64,000 nucleotides of DNA from NCBI GenBank assembly GCA_947474365.1, contig CANJIU010000005.1, forward strand, positions 89,279 through 153,278. Reading direction: 5' to 3'. Positions 1 to 9,597 of this stretch are shown piece after piece. The position numbers and the translations under genes are program-made. Each line of letters begins with the position of its first letter. Within the stretch, counting starts at the first letter, position 1. This stretch comes from Opitutia bacterium (GTDB lineage Bacteria > Verrucomicrobiota > Verrucomicrobiia > Opitutales > Opitutaceae). A model generated the notes under the pieces. That model ran no database searches and was not told the origin of the DNA. It was given only the letters and a program-made list of their open reading frames with translations.

Positions 1-1
1 G

Positions 2-82
2 AAGCTGCAGCACCGTCACCTTGGCCGGGATTACCGGCTCACGGACGTTTACGGCGAGGTGGTGAAGGAAATCATCGCCTGA
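2..82 (+). CDS. C-terminal end of an unidentified protein (partial)
   Basis: An open frame enters from the left edge and ends at a TGA at 80-82, giving the last 26 residues (ending VYGEVVKEIIA). It lies on the same strand as, and 63 bases before, the TonB receptor gene, so it may belong to the same polysaccharide-utilisation block. The fragment is too short to name a family. Confidence 0.5.
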   Translation, partial: KLQHRHLGRDYRLTDVYGEVVKEIIA

Positions 83-145
83 TGAGCCCGGCGTGTGCTA
101 TCTCTGCGCCAAGGCAAATCCCCGCCTTTGCGATCCCACCCCGCA

Positions 146-3100
146 ATGAACCCCATCCCCATTTCGTTAGTCCCTTCCGGGCGGCTGCTGGCTGCCCTGT
201 TTCTGGCGACCGGTCCCACGATTTTTGCGCAACCCGCTTCGGCCAAGGCTGACCACGAAGTGGTGACGCTCTCGCCGTTCTCGGTGACCGGCAGCGACGA
301 CCAGGGCTATTTGGCGACGGCGACACTGGCCGGCACGCGGCTTCGCACCGAGATGAAGGATACTCCCGTCGCCCTCAGCATTCTCACCAATGCGTTTCTC
401 GATGACATCGCCGCCACGGATGCCGCCTCGATGGCACCCTATTTGCCGAGCACCGAGGTGCTCTCGCTGATCGGCGGCAACGATTCCGGGAACTCGGCCA
501 AGCAGGGTGACAGCTTCCAGGTACGCGGCTTCGCGACCGCCACGCGCACGCGGAATTTTTTTCAGACCTCCGGCGACAATGATCGCTATATCACTGATCG
601 CGTCACGTTTTCGCGCGGCCCCAACGCGCTGCTCTTCGGCATCGGCAATCCCGGTGGCGCGGTGCATCTCTCCACAAACCGGGCGCTGCTCCAGGGGAAG
701 GCAGGGTCGGTCGATCATTACTACGACTCGTTCAACAGCCAGCGCGTCGCGCTCGACCAGAACTACGAGTTGGTGCGCGACCGTCTGGCGTTGCGTGCGG
801 ATCTGCTGTGGACGGACACGAACACATTTCGGAAACCCAGCCTCGAGCGGAAGCGCGGTGCCTACCTCACAACCACTTGGAACCCCTTCAACCGCGAGGG
901 CCAGACGCAGATCCGCCTCAATTACGAATACGCCCGCACCGAGCGCATCGCGGCGCGTCCGTGGGCGCCGTTCGACCTGTTCTCGTCGTGGGTCGCCGCC
1001 GGCGCGCCGCTTTACGACAACAAGACCGGCGTCCGCCCGGCCACCGCGCCGACCGCGGCGAGCCCGTTCACCCTGATGGAAACGCGCTTCGTCGACATCA
1101 AGGCGCAGTCGGCCATCCCGATGTTCTACACCGCGCGGGCCACGGGCTATAACAGCTACGTCCGTTCGTCCGGGCAAATCGTCAACAACGCCGAATCCAC
1201 CTTCAACAGCATCACCAGAGACTTCGTCTCGCTCAACCCGATCGATCTGCTGCGGCGCAAACTCGGCAGCGATGCGGCGGTGGAGACCTGGCTCGCGGGC
1301 CTTGGCCCGCTCCGCAGCGTGCCCGAGCAATGGCGCGGTGGAAAAACCGCGACTGTGCCGATCGAGACGTGGATTAACGGCGACTTCGATATCTTCCGGA
1401 AGCACTTCAACGCCGCGAGCGGCTTTCTCGAGCAGCGAGTCGGCCGGGATCTTGTGATCGAACTCGCCGGCAACATCGAGGATGTGCGCGTCCGCAACGT
1501 GGAGCCGATGCGCTCCACCGACATCTCGATCATGTACGACCCCAACATGTACCTGCCGACCGGCGCGCCCAATCCCTACGCGGGCATGCCGTTCGTCGGG
1601 CCGACGGCATTTGGACGCGACGTGACGGATCGCAACACGAGCTACGAGTATCGCGCCACGGCGACGTATCAGCTCAACCTCCGCCGCTGGAAATTAAGCA
1701 AGTTTCTCGACCTCGGGCGGCACAACGTCGCAGGTCTTTGGGGACAATTCATGCAGGACAACGACAGTGTGTCCACGCGGCCGGCCGTCACCAAGTGGGA
1801 TGGCCTGCCGCTCGACCCGAATTCGCCCCTTTCCGCCCAGGCGCGAACGCTGGGGGTCAACCACAACGCCGCGGTCGTGTTGAGCCGCTATTACCTGATG
1901 CCCGGGCGCAGTCCTTACGTGCCGGAGCCCTGGCTTCCGGTGAACGGCGATCCGCAGAAGGTCTCGGCGGACTGGGTGAATTTCACCGCGGGATCGACGC
2001 GCTCGCTCAACTCCTCGCTGGCGTTCTCGACGCAGAGCTTCCTGATCGATGAGCGGCTCGTGCTGACCGGCGGCTGGCGGCGCGACGCCCTTTCGCAACG
2101 CCAAGGGATCATCCAAAACTTCGACGCCGCCCACGCCAACCCGCGGCGGGGCGATTATTTCGGCGAGCTCGATGCCGACGGCACGCGCGCCGCGCAATCG
2201 TGGCTGCCCGCGAAGACGTGGCAGAACCGCTCGTACGGCGCGGTCTTCCACCTGGTGCGCAACTGGCGTGCGCTGGAAAACGTCAGCATCTTCTACAACC
2301 ACGCGACGAGCGTGAGCGGGGCGGTGCCGCGCCGGGACATCTACTTCAACGAGGTCAATCCGCTCAACGGCCTCGGCGTCGACTACGGCGTGCGCTTCAG
2401 TCTGTTCGGCGGCAAATTGGTGGCGAGTCTCACGCGCTACAAGACCACGCAGACCGACAACTTTGTGAACACCAATTTCCGCAACGGCCGCCTCGGGTTC
2501 AACGAGGTGTATCCGGTGCTGGAGATCGTCGAGCCGCGGTCCGAGGTGCTCGCGCGCTACAAGCAGTACAACTCCACCGTCGCGTGGACGCCGATCTTCG
2601 ATTCCGTGACGACGGGCGACGAAATCGAGCTCGTGTGGAATACGACCAAGAGTCTGCGGATGCGCGGGACCTACTCCACGCATGAGAACATTGTCTCGCG
2701 CTTTGCCGACGACATCGCGGCGTTCATGGCCGAGCACCGGCCGATTTGGCAGAAGTTCGTCGACGCCAATTATGACCCTGCCTTCACGGGCCCCCGGGTG
2801 CCCGGTGCGCCGACAGCGGACGAACAGCGAAAGATCGACGCCGACTACGTGCGCCAGCAACTCGCCAACATGGCGATCGAGCTGCAGCTGAAGAAGGCCC
2901 TCAACGGCATCCCGACAAACGGCATTCCCGCTTCGCAGGCGTCATGGACCGTCGCCTACACGCTGCCGGGCGACGGCTGGTGGCGCGGCGTTTCAACGGG
3001 CGCCAATGTCCGTTATCGCGGCAAGGGCCCGCTCGCCTTCAAGACCGACGCGGCCGGCACCCCGGATCGAAGCGTGGCGTTTGAGGCGGCATCGTCGACG

Positions 3101-3310
3101 AAGTGGGATGTCAACGTGGGCTACCGCCGAAAATTGTGGGCTGGACGGATCGCGTGGCGTGTGCAGGCGACCGTGCGCAACGTCTTCAACGAGACCACGC
3201 CGGTGCTCCTCGCCGGCGAGTGGGATGTCACCACGCAACGCTTTTACGTGAAGCGCAACCAGCTGGTCGATCCGCGCTCCCTCGTCGTGACGAACTCCTT
3301 CGAGTGGTGA
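146..3310 (+). CDS. TonB-dependent outer-membrane receptor
   Basis: This is an outer-membrane active transporter, about 1054 residues, that would take up an oligosaccharide using energy from TonB/ExbBD. A signal peptide (MNPIPISLVPSGRLLAALFL, ending near FAQPASA) precedes the motif VVTLSPFSV, then GYLATATLAGTRLRT, the start of the plug domain. The plug continues through VRGF and FSRGPNALLFG (about residues 55-185). The remainder is barrel-like with many aromatic strands and ends in a terminal aromatic residue (NSFEW). I chose the ATG at 146 because the signal peptide begins there; the frame is open further upstream to 95. There is no SusD-like gene beside it. The next genes are a secreted glycosidase and another receptor, so the substrate is probably a glycan fragment, but the sequence does not say which one. 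Confidence 0.93.
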   Translation: MNPIPISLVPSGRLLAALFLATGPTIFAQPASAKADHEVVTLSPFSVTGSDDQGYLATATLAGTRLRTEMKDTPVALSILTNAFLDDIAATDAASMAPYLPSTEVLSLIGGNDSGNSAKQGDSFQVRGFATATRTRNFFQTSGDNDRYITDRVTFSRGPNALLFGIGNPGGAVHLSTNRALLQGKAGSVDHYYDSFNSQRVALDQNYELVRDRLALRADLLWTDTNTFRKPSLERKRGAYLTTTWNPFNREGQTQIRLNYEYARTERIAARPWAPFDLFSSWVAAGAPLYDNKTGVRPATAPTAASPFTLMETRFVDIKAQSAIPMFYTARATGYNSYVRSSGQIVNNAESTFNSITRDFVSLNPIDLLRRKLGSDAAVETWLAGLGPLRSVPEQWRGGKTATVPIETWINGDFDIFRKHFNAASGFLEQRVGRDLVIELAGNIEDVRVRNVEPMRSTDISIMYDPNMYLPTGAPNPYAGMPFVGPTAFGRDVTDRNTSYEYRATATYQLNLRRWKLSKFLDLGRHNVAGLWGQFMQDNDSVSTRPAVTKWDGLPLDPNSPLSAQARTLGVNHNAAVVLSRYYLMPGRSPYVPEPWLPVNGDPQKVSADWVNFTAGSTRSLNSSLAFSTQSFLIDERLVLTGGWRRDALSQRQGIIQNFDAAHANPRRGDYFGELDADGTRAAQSWLPAKTWQNRSYGAVFHLVRNWRALENVSIFYNHATSVSGAVPRRDIYFNEVNPLNGLGVDYGVRFSLFGGKLVASLTRYKTTQTDNFVNTNFRNGRLGFNEVYPVLEIVEPRSEVLARYKQYNSTVAWTPIFDSVTTGDEIELVWNTTKSLRMRGTYSTHENIVSRFADDIAAFMAEHRPIWQKFVDANYDPAFTGPRVPGAPTADEQRKIDADYVRQQLANMAIELQLKKALNGIPTNGIPASQASWTVAYTLPGDGWWRGVSTGANVRYRGKGPLAFKTDAAGTPDRSVAFEAASSTKWDVNVGYRRKLWAGRIAWRVQATVRNVFNETTPVLLAGEWDVTTQRFYVKRNQLVDPRSLVVTNSFEW

Positions 3311-3491
3311 GTGGCGGGTAGACGTTCGAGCTGAAACGGCGAAGCGACTATCCTGTTCTCCTCGTTGGATTATCTGAATGAGGGTGGAGGTCCTTTCGGC
3401 GATTGCAGCGACACCGGCGTCGCGGATAATTTCGCGCCCTGGCCCTGATTTTTTCGGGAACGCGCCTCCACTGCCGTCAAGCACACCCGAT

Positions 3492-4628
3492 ATGAACTAC
3501 GCGATAACCCTCCTGACTGCTTTGTTGCTCGCTTCGTCGGCTCCGCTCCGGGCGGCTGAGCCCAAACCGTCGACGAGCGTCAGCGCTCCCGCGTCCTTCA
3601 ATCTCGCCGGTCGCATGTTGCCGGCGCCGCGGAACGGGGGTTTCCGTATGGCTGATTACTGGACATGGGACGGCTCCGTCATCCGGGGGAAGGACGGACG
3701 CTACCACATATTCGCTTCACGCTGGAGCAAGCAGGTCTCGTTCGCGCCCAACTGGGTCGCCTGTTCGGAGGTCGTGCGCGCGGTGTCCGTCACTCCGGAA
3801 GGCCCTTATGAATTTGTCGAAACCGTCATCAAGCGCCGAGGGCCGCAGTATTGGGACGGCATGATGTCGCACAACCCCTCGATCCGGAAGTGCGGCGACA
3901 AGTATCTGCTTTTCTACACGGGCACGACGTACCGCTTTCCCTATCCCGACGCGTCCAATGCCGACATTTCCAAGGAGCAGGCAGTCGAAGCGCGGACCAA
4001 CCAGCAGGTCGGCATGCTTATCGCCGATAATCTTGAGGGACCGTGGCAGCGCAGCGATGCACCCGCCATCACCCGCAATCCCGTGGCCGGCCAGTGGGAC
4101 TCCAGCATGGCGACGAATCCCTCGCCCTGCATCATGCCGGATGGTTCGATTTTGGTGATCTACAAGGGCATCGCCCGCCAGGGCGATTTCATGCGCCTCG
4201 GTCTCGCGCGGGCGGCGGCGTGGAACCGACCCTTCGAGCGGATGCTGGACCGGCCGCTCTTCGACTTCGACGCGATCAAGGGCAGCGTGGAGGATCCGTT
4301 CTTCTGGCACGACGGCCGGCGGTTCAACATGTTGATGAAGGACATGACCGGGCAGTTGTGCGGGGAAAAACATGGCGGCCTGTTCGCGTCATCCGACGAC
4401 GCGATCCAATGGGAGTTTCGGCGGAACGAAGTCGCCTATTCACGAAAGGTCCGCTGGGACGACGGCAGCGTGACCGAGCAGGGAAATCTCGAGCGGCCCT
4501 CGCTCCTGCTCGATGAGAAGGGCGTTCCGAGCCACTTCTTCGCCGCGACCGCGGCGGTGCCGTTCAGCAACCGGAAGGAACTGAAGTCGACGCACGTCAT
4601 GGTGATTCCGCTCGCGGGAAGGCGGTAA
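3492..4628 (+). CDS. Secreted beta-propeller glycosidase (GH43/GH117-like)
   Basis: A predicted periplasmic glycoside hydrolase of 378 residues. The start at 3492 gives a clear signal peptide (MNYAITLLTALLLASSAPLRAA). Repeating blade motifs are visible: WTWDGSVIRGKDGRYHIFAS, MMSHNPSIRKCGDKYLLFYTG, ATNPSPCIMPDGSILVIYKG and GSVEDPFFWHDGRRFNML. This order of an Asp in the first blade and a later SVEDPFF with a Glu resembles the acid-base layout of five-bladed propeller enzymes such as GH43, GH62 and GH117. I cannot choose among these families, and the substrate is unknown. It lies between two TonB receptor genes, 54 bases before the second, and is probably co-transcribed with them. The frame is open back to 3378, but no signal peptide would result from that start. 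Confidence 0.75.
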   Translation: MNYAITLLTALLLASSAPLRAAEPKPSTSVSAPASFNLAGRMLPAPRNGGFRMADYWTWDGSVIRGKDGRYHIFASRWSKQVSFAPNWVACSEVVRAVSVTPEGPYEFVETVIKRRGPQYWDGMMSHNPSIRKCGDKYLLFYTGTTYRFPYPDASNADISKEQAVEARTNQQVGMLIADNLEGPWQRSDAPAITRNPVAGQWDSSMATNPSPCIMPDGSILVIYKGIARQGDFMRLGLARAAAWNRPFERMLDRPLFDFDAIKGSVEDPFFWHDGRRFNMLMKDMTGQLCGEKHGGLFASSDDAIQWEFRRNEVAYSRKVRWDDGSVTEQGNLERPSLLLDEKGVPSHFFAATAAVPFSNRKELKSTHVMVIPLAGRR

Positions 4629-4682
4629 GACGGCTTGTCGGCCGCGCCGTCGGAGCTACGATTCCGCCCTTCGCTACCCCCG

Positions 4683-7600
4683 ATGATCATCGCGACCTCC
4701 CGGATTCTTCGTGCCTCGATTGGGCTTTCAACCGCGCTTGGGCTTGCCGCCGTCGCACCCGCCCAGACGGCACCGGCTGCGCCCCCGGTTGGTACAACCA
4801 ACGCGGACGTGGTTGAACTTTCGCCCTTCACCGTGGCGACCGACAAGGACACCGGCTATGCCGCGCGGGAGACTCTGGGCGGCACGCGGATGCGCACGGA
4901 CCTGAGGGACGTGGGAGCATCGCTCACCGTGCTGACGCCGGAGTTCATGCAGGACCTGGCGGTGAATTCCTTCGACAAGGCGCTCCTCTTCACTCCGAGC
5001 GTGGATGCGGTCGAGGGGGACAACACGCCCAACAACGATGGCAACGCCACCGGGCAATTTCTCCGCGGCGGCACGGGGCAGGCGTATTCGATTCGTGGTT
5101 TCACCAACACCGGGAACAACGGATTGCAGACCCTCTCGCACGACTTCTTCAACTCGTTCGAGACGTCCGATAACTACAACCTGGAGCGCGTGACGCTCTC
5201 GCGGGGACCGAACGCCCTGCTGATCGGCGTGGGCGAGCCGCAGGGCGCGGCGATCACGACGACGAAGCGCGCCCAATTGCAGCGCCGAAAGACGCAGGTG
5301 CAGGCGCAGTATGACCGCTGGACGTCAAACCGCGTGGCGCTCGACCACAACGAGCCCCTCGTCAAGGACCGCCTCGCCCTGCGCCTCAACCTGCTCCACG
5401 CGGAAAAGCGTGAATTTCGGGACTACGAGGGCGTTGACCAGGACCGGCTGACGCTCGGCGTGACGGCGCGGCCGTTTCCGAACACGACCGTCACGATCAA
5501 CCACGAGAATTACAGCAACCATCGCAACATCGTGCCGCTCGCCTGGGCCTTCGACAGCGGGGTGCTGCAGTGGCGGGCGAACGGACGACCGACGGTTGAT
5601 TTCCTGCCTCAGGGGCTGTCATGGGCGACCGCGAACCGGGCGTTTGTCGATGCGAGCGGCAATCGCGTCCGCGTGGCGCCGGGCGTGACGAGCGCCGATG
5701 GCTTTATTCGCACCGCCGCCGATTTCAATCCACGCAACGCCATCACTCAGAATGCCGCGCAGCAGCAGGTCTTCATCACGGGGCTGAACCTGGCGAATCC
5801 GGTGGTGAACATGCGGTTTCAAGGCGTGATGCAGACCGACACGTTTGGCGGCATCAGCTCGCAAAGTGTGCAGACGATCGACCCGTGGGCGCTTTACGGT
5901 TTGCGCCGCGACGCCAACCTGAACGGGGGCACGTGGGCGCATCCGGAGCAGCGAGAGCACGGACGCTGGAGCACGGTGTTTGTCGAGCAACGGTTGCTTG
6001 AGGGGCTGTTTCTCGAATTCGCGGGCAATGTCGGCCGGCACTCGCGTTCGTATTCGCCGGAGGCGTTCAACGTGATCAAGCTCGACGTGAACCGCTACCT
6101 GCCCGACGGCTCGGTCAATCCTGGTTATCTCGTTCCCTACGGTGACACCCTGGGGCAGTACCGCGATGAGCTTGCCAAGTCGGATGAATACCGCGCAACG
6201 CTCTCGTATGAATTCGATTTGGGAAAGGTCCACCGCTGGCTGGGTCGGCAAAACTTCGGCGCACTCGCCCAGACGACGCGCAATGACTCCGACACGAATA
6301 TCATGCGGTTCTACAACCTCGCCACCATCGGTCTCGCGGGCACGGGATGGTCGGGCGATGCCATCGCCGCGGTGAACACGCTCCGGGGGCGCGCCTATTA
6401 TGTGAACGGACACGTGCCGGAGCTGCCGGATCAAAATTATTTCGCCGCGCACCTCGCGCAGATCAACGGCTACGGCCGGTTAGTCGGAGGCAGTGCCAAC
6501 GAGGCGGCGCCGCTCAAGTTTGCGCTGCGGCAGCACCTCAACGCCGTGAAGTCCGGCTTTGCGCACGATGCGTTGTCGCTCGGCTGGCAATCATGGTGGT
6601 GGAAGAACCGGCTCGTGACGGTGGCGGGTTACCGCTGGGACGGCACCAAGAGCTACATCCCGGAAGACGTGCGCGGGTATGTCGATCCCGCGATCCCTGG
6701 ATCGGCGACGGATCCGCTCAAGCGTTATTTCACACCCTCGGCGGCGGTACCGTTGCAGGCGAAGCCAAGCGTCGACACGGCTGGTGTCTCGCGCACTTAC
6801 GGCGTGGTGTTTCACGCCCTCCCGTGGTTGGCGTTCAACTACAATCGCTCGACCAACTTCAATCCCGTCGCGGATGCGTCCTGGAAGAACTACCAGGGCG
6901 ACTCGGCTCCGAACACGACGGGGCGGACGGAAGACTACGGGGTGCGTTTCGCGCTGCTCGACGGCCGACTGTCGGTGGGCCTGAATCGTTTCGTGGCGGC
7001 CGCCAACGACCAGTCGCGCCTCGCCAACCAATATCGGGCGCCGCTGAACAACATCATGAACCGCCTGCGGGCGAATTATAAGGACTTCGGGGATTCTCAC
7101 TTCACCAAGATGGACACGGCGGAGTTTCCCACGACCAACCTGGTCGACAACGTGAGCGACACCTGGAGCTACCAGGCGAAGGGCTATGAGCTGAGTGTCA
7201 TCTTTAACCCGTCGCGGGACTGGCGGGTGGCGTTGACGGGCAGCCAGAACGGCAACGTGATGGGGACGCACCTGGCCTCGCTTGGTCGCTACCTTAACAC
7301 CGCGCTGCCGTTCGAGGGCCTCGCCACCTGGCGGAAGTTCGCGAGCGAATTGCGCAAAGTTGAGGCGGGCCAGCGCTCTGCTTCCTTCGATCTCAATCCG
7401 GCCGACGCGGCGGCGCGCAGCAAGGCGGCGGCCGACGCGCTCTTCATTGAACAACAGACAGCGACGGCGGAGCGTTCTTACCAGGACGAACGGGCGATTG
7501 AGGGTATCACGACGAGTCGCAACGGCGAGTATGCAGTCAACGGTCTCTTTACCCACGTCTTCCCGCGGGAAGGCCGGCTGAAGGGGTGGTCCGCTGGTGG

Positions 7601-7937
7601 GAATTTCCGCTGGCGCAGCGAAAACACGATTGGCTACTTGCGGAACCGCGACGCGGCGGGGGTGCCGAACGGCATCATCGATCCCTCCCGGCCGCTCAAG
7701 GGTTCCGCTACGTGGGAGGTTGGCGCCATGGTGGCCTACGAACGTCGCATCTTCCGCAACGTCAGTCTTCGCACCCAGCTCAACGTGGACAATCCGCTGG
7801 ATTGGAGCAAACCGCGGTTGGTTTCGAGCGACTACGACACCAATGGCGTGCTTGGCGCTGCTCACGCGATTGTGCCGCTCCGCTGGGAATTGCGCCGCCC
7901 GCGCAATTTCATTCTCACCGCCACCTTCGGCTTTTGA
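4683..7937 (+). CDS. TonB-dependent outer-membrane receptor
   Basis: A second TonB-dependent receptor of about 1084 residues. The start at 4683 gives a signal peptide (MIIATSRILRASIGLSTALG, ending near APAQTAPAA), followed by VVELSPFTV and GYAARETLGGTRMRTDLRDV, which match the first receptor in this window. Plug landmarks include SIRGFTNTGNNG and VTLSRGPNALLIGVGEPQGA (about residues 60-200). The barrel ends FILTATFGF with the usual terminal Phe. It is only loosely similar to the receptor at 146, so it probably recognises a different ligand or part of the glycan. It directly precedes the polygalacturonase gene, which suggests uptake of pectin-derived oligosaccharides, although this is an inference from position. 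Confidence 0.93.
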   Translation: MIIATSRILRASIGLSTALGLAAVAPAQTAPAAPPVGTTNADVVELSPFTVATDKDTGYAARETLGGTRMRTDLRDVGASLTVLTPEFMQDLAVNSFDKALLFTPSVDAVEGDNTPNNDGNATGQFLRGGTGQAYSIRGFTNTGNNGLQTLSHDFFNSFETSDNYNLERVTLSRGPNALLIGVGEPQGAAITTTKRAQLQRRKTQVQAQYDRWTSNRVALDHNEPLVKDRLALRLNLLHAEKREFRDYEGVDQDRLTLGVTARPFPNTTVTINHENYSNHRNIVPLAWAFDSGVLQWRANGRPTVDFLPQGLSWATANRAFVDASGNRVRVAPGVTSADGFIRTAADFNPRNAITQNAAQQQVFITGLNLANPVVNMRFQGVMQTDTFGGISSQSVQTIDPWALYGLRRDANLNGGTWAHPEQREHGRWSTVFVEQRLLEGLFLEFAGNVGRHSRSYSPEAFNVIKLDVNRYLPDGSVNPGYLVPYGDTLGQYRDELAKSDEYRATLSYEFDLGKVHRWLGRQNFGALAQTTRNDSDTNIMRFYNLATIGLAGTGWSGDAIAAVNTLRGRAYYVNGHVPELPDQNYFAAHLAQINGYGRLVGGSANEAAPLKFALRQHLNAVKSGFAHDALSLGWQSWWWKNRLVTVAGYRWDGTKSYIPEDVRGYVDPAIPGSATDPLKRYFTPSAAVPLQAKPSVDTAGVSRTYGVVFHALPWLAFNYNRSTNFNPVADASWKNYQGDSAPNTTGRTEDYGVRFALLDGRLSVGLNRFVAAANDQSRLANQYRAPLNNIMNRLRANYKDFGDSHFTKMDTAEFPTTNLVDNVSDTWSYQAKGYELSVIFNPSRDWRVALTGSQNGNVMGTHLASLGRYLNTALPFEGLATWRKFASELRKVEAGQRSASFDLNPADAAARSKAAADALFIEQQTATAERSYQDERAIEGITTSRNGEYAVNGLFTHVFPREGRLKGWSAGGNFRWRSENTIGYLRNRDAAGVPNGIIDPSRPLKGSATWEVGAMVAYERRIFRNVSLRTQLNVDNPLDWSKPRLVSSDYDTNGVLGAAHAIVPLRWELRRPRNFILTATFGF

Positions 7938-8004
7938 TCATCATTCCCCCCATGTGGCCAAGAATGCGGTCGACGCACCCGCGGGATCCCGCCGGACTAA
8001 TCCC

Positions 8005-9597
8005 ATGAGATTGCTGTTCTGCTCCTTGTTTCTTCTCGCGCTCCAGTGCCAGGGACGAACGGTGAATATCAGCGACTGCGGCGCCGTCGGTGATGGCCGC
8101 ACGGTCAATACCAAGGCCATTCAGAAGGCCATCGACGAGTGCCACGCCACGGGTGGCGGGCGGGTGATGATTGCCAACGGGGATTATGTGACGGGAACCC
8201 TGTTCCTGAAAAGCAACGTGATCCTGCAGATTGAAATCGGTGCCACGTTGTCGGGCAGCACGCGGATCGCCGACTACGCCGCCAATGTTTTCCGGAATCA
8301 GTATGCGGACAAAAACAAGAAGGAGGGCTGCCTGATTTTTGCGGAGAACGCTGAGAACATCGGCTTGGAGGGAGGCGGACGAATTGACGGTCGCGGATTT
8401 CGGACGAATTTCCCGAATCCGGACGATCCGAAGAAGGACCGGCCGATGCTGATTCGTTTCCTGCGCTGCAAGAACGTCACGCTGCAGAATCTCCAGCTTG
8501 TGCATCCCGCCAGCTGGACGGTCGCGATGATCTACTGCCAGCGGATCAACGTGCAGGGCGTCAGCATTTCCAGCCGGGTGAATTCCAACGGGGACGGGCT
8601 CGATTTCGACGGCTGTGAGGACGTGACCATCAACAGTTGCAGCTTCGACACGAGTGACGACGCGATTTGCCTGCAGTCCTCGATCAAGGAGTCGCCCTGT
8701 CGCTATATCACGATCAGCAACTGTATCGTGACGAGTGCGCGCGCGGCGATTCGCATCGGCATGCTGTCCGGCGGCGATTTTTCGGACGTCACGGTCAACA
8801 ACTGTGTCTTCCACGATATGGGCGACGCCGCCTTGAAGATTCAGATGAACGAGGGAGGGCGGATGGAGACGTTCAGTTTCTCGAACATCATCATGAAGGA
8901 GGTCGTCAGTGCGGTGTTGATGACCTTCAACAACCACACGGTTTACGTGGATGGACCGCCGGAGCCCGCACCGCTGCAATCGATGAGGAATTTCACCTTC
9001 AGCAATTTTCGGGTGGAGAGCAAAAATCCGCCGAAGGATGGAGCCAAACCCATGATCCTGCCGCTGATTCTCATCACCGGATTGCCCGGGCACAACATCG
9101 AGAACCTCACGTTCAGCAATATGCAGCTGATTGCGCCGGGAGGGGGAACGGCGGCCGACGGGGCGGTCCGCGAAATTCCGGAATTACTCCGGACGCGACC
9201 GGAATTCACCCAGTTCGGCAAGGTGGTGCCGGCCTACGGCATCTATGCTCGGCACGTCAGGGGATTGTACCTCGACCAGATGGCGTTGAGCACGGTGAAG
9301 CCGGACGGACGTCCGGCGGTAGTGGGCGACGACGTGACCGAGATGGAGTTGGCGGCCAGCCGGATCGCGGTTTCCCCGAGTGCCGAGTCCGCGGTACGGC
9401 TGCAGAACGCGCGACAGGTTTGGATCCGAAACTGCCGGCCGCTGGGCGGCGGGGCGAAGTTCATGCAGGTCGAAGGAAAGGAGAGTCAGGGAATTCTGCT
9501 CTCCGGAAACAATCTACAGGGTGTCACTCGCCTCGTTGGCTACGGCAACGGAGCGAGCGGCGACGCGGTAACGGCGAACAACAACATCAGTAAATGA
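8005..9597 (+). CDS. Secreted polygalacturonase-type glycosidase (GH28)
   Basis: A 530-residue right-handed beta-helix hydrolase of family GH28, which hydrolyses alpha-linked galacturonate or related pectic linkages by inversion. A short signal peptide (MRLLFCSLFLLALQCQG) leads into VNISDCGAVGDGRTVNTKAI, the usual GH28 opening, then GGGRIDGRG. The active-site strip is recognisable as NSNGDGLDFDGCEDV, then SDDAICLQSS and AAIRIGML, corresponding to the family NTDG, DD and RIK positions; the middle motif is SDDA rather than GDDC. The frame is open further upstream, but 8005 gives the signal peptide. Its stop overlaps the start of the next gene by four bases (ATGA), so the two are translationally coupled. 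A xylogalacturonan or rhamnogalacturonan substrate is also possible. Confidence 0.9.
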   Translation: MRLLFCSLFLLALQCQGRTVNISDCGAVGDGRTVNTKAIQKAIDECHATGGGRVMIANGDYVTGTLFLKSNVILQIEIGATLSGSTRIADYAANVFRNQYADKNKKEGCLIFAENAENIGLEGGGRIDGRGFRTNFPNPDDPKKDRPMLIRFLRCKNVTLQNLQLVHPASWTVAMIYCQRINVQGVSISSRVNSNGDGLDFDGCEDVTINSCSFDTSDDAICLQSSIKESPCRYITISNCIVTSARAAIRIGMLSGGDFSDVTVNNCVFHDMGDAALKIQMNEGGRMETFSFSNIIMKEVVSAVLMTFNNHTVYVDGPPEPAPLQSMRNFTFSNFRVESKNPPKDGAKPMILPLILITGLPGHNIENLTFSNMQLIAPGGGTAADGAVREIPELLRTRPEFTQFGKVVPAYGIYARHVRGLYLDQMALSTVKPDGRPAVVGDDVTEMELAASRIAVSPSAESAVRLQNARQVWIRNCRPLGGGAKFMQVEGKESQGILLSGNNLQGVTRLVGYGNGASGDAVTANNNISK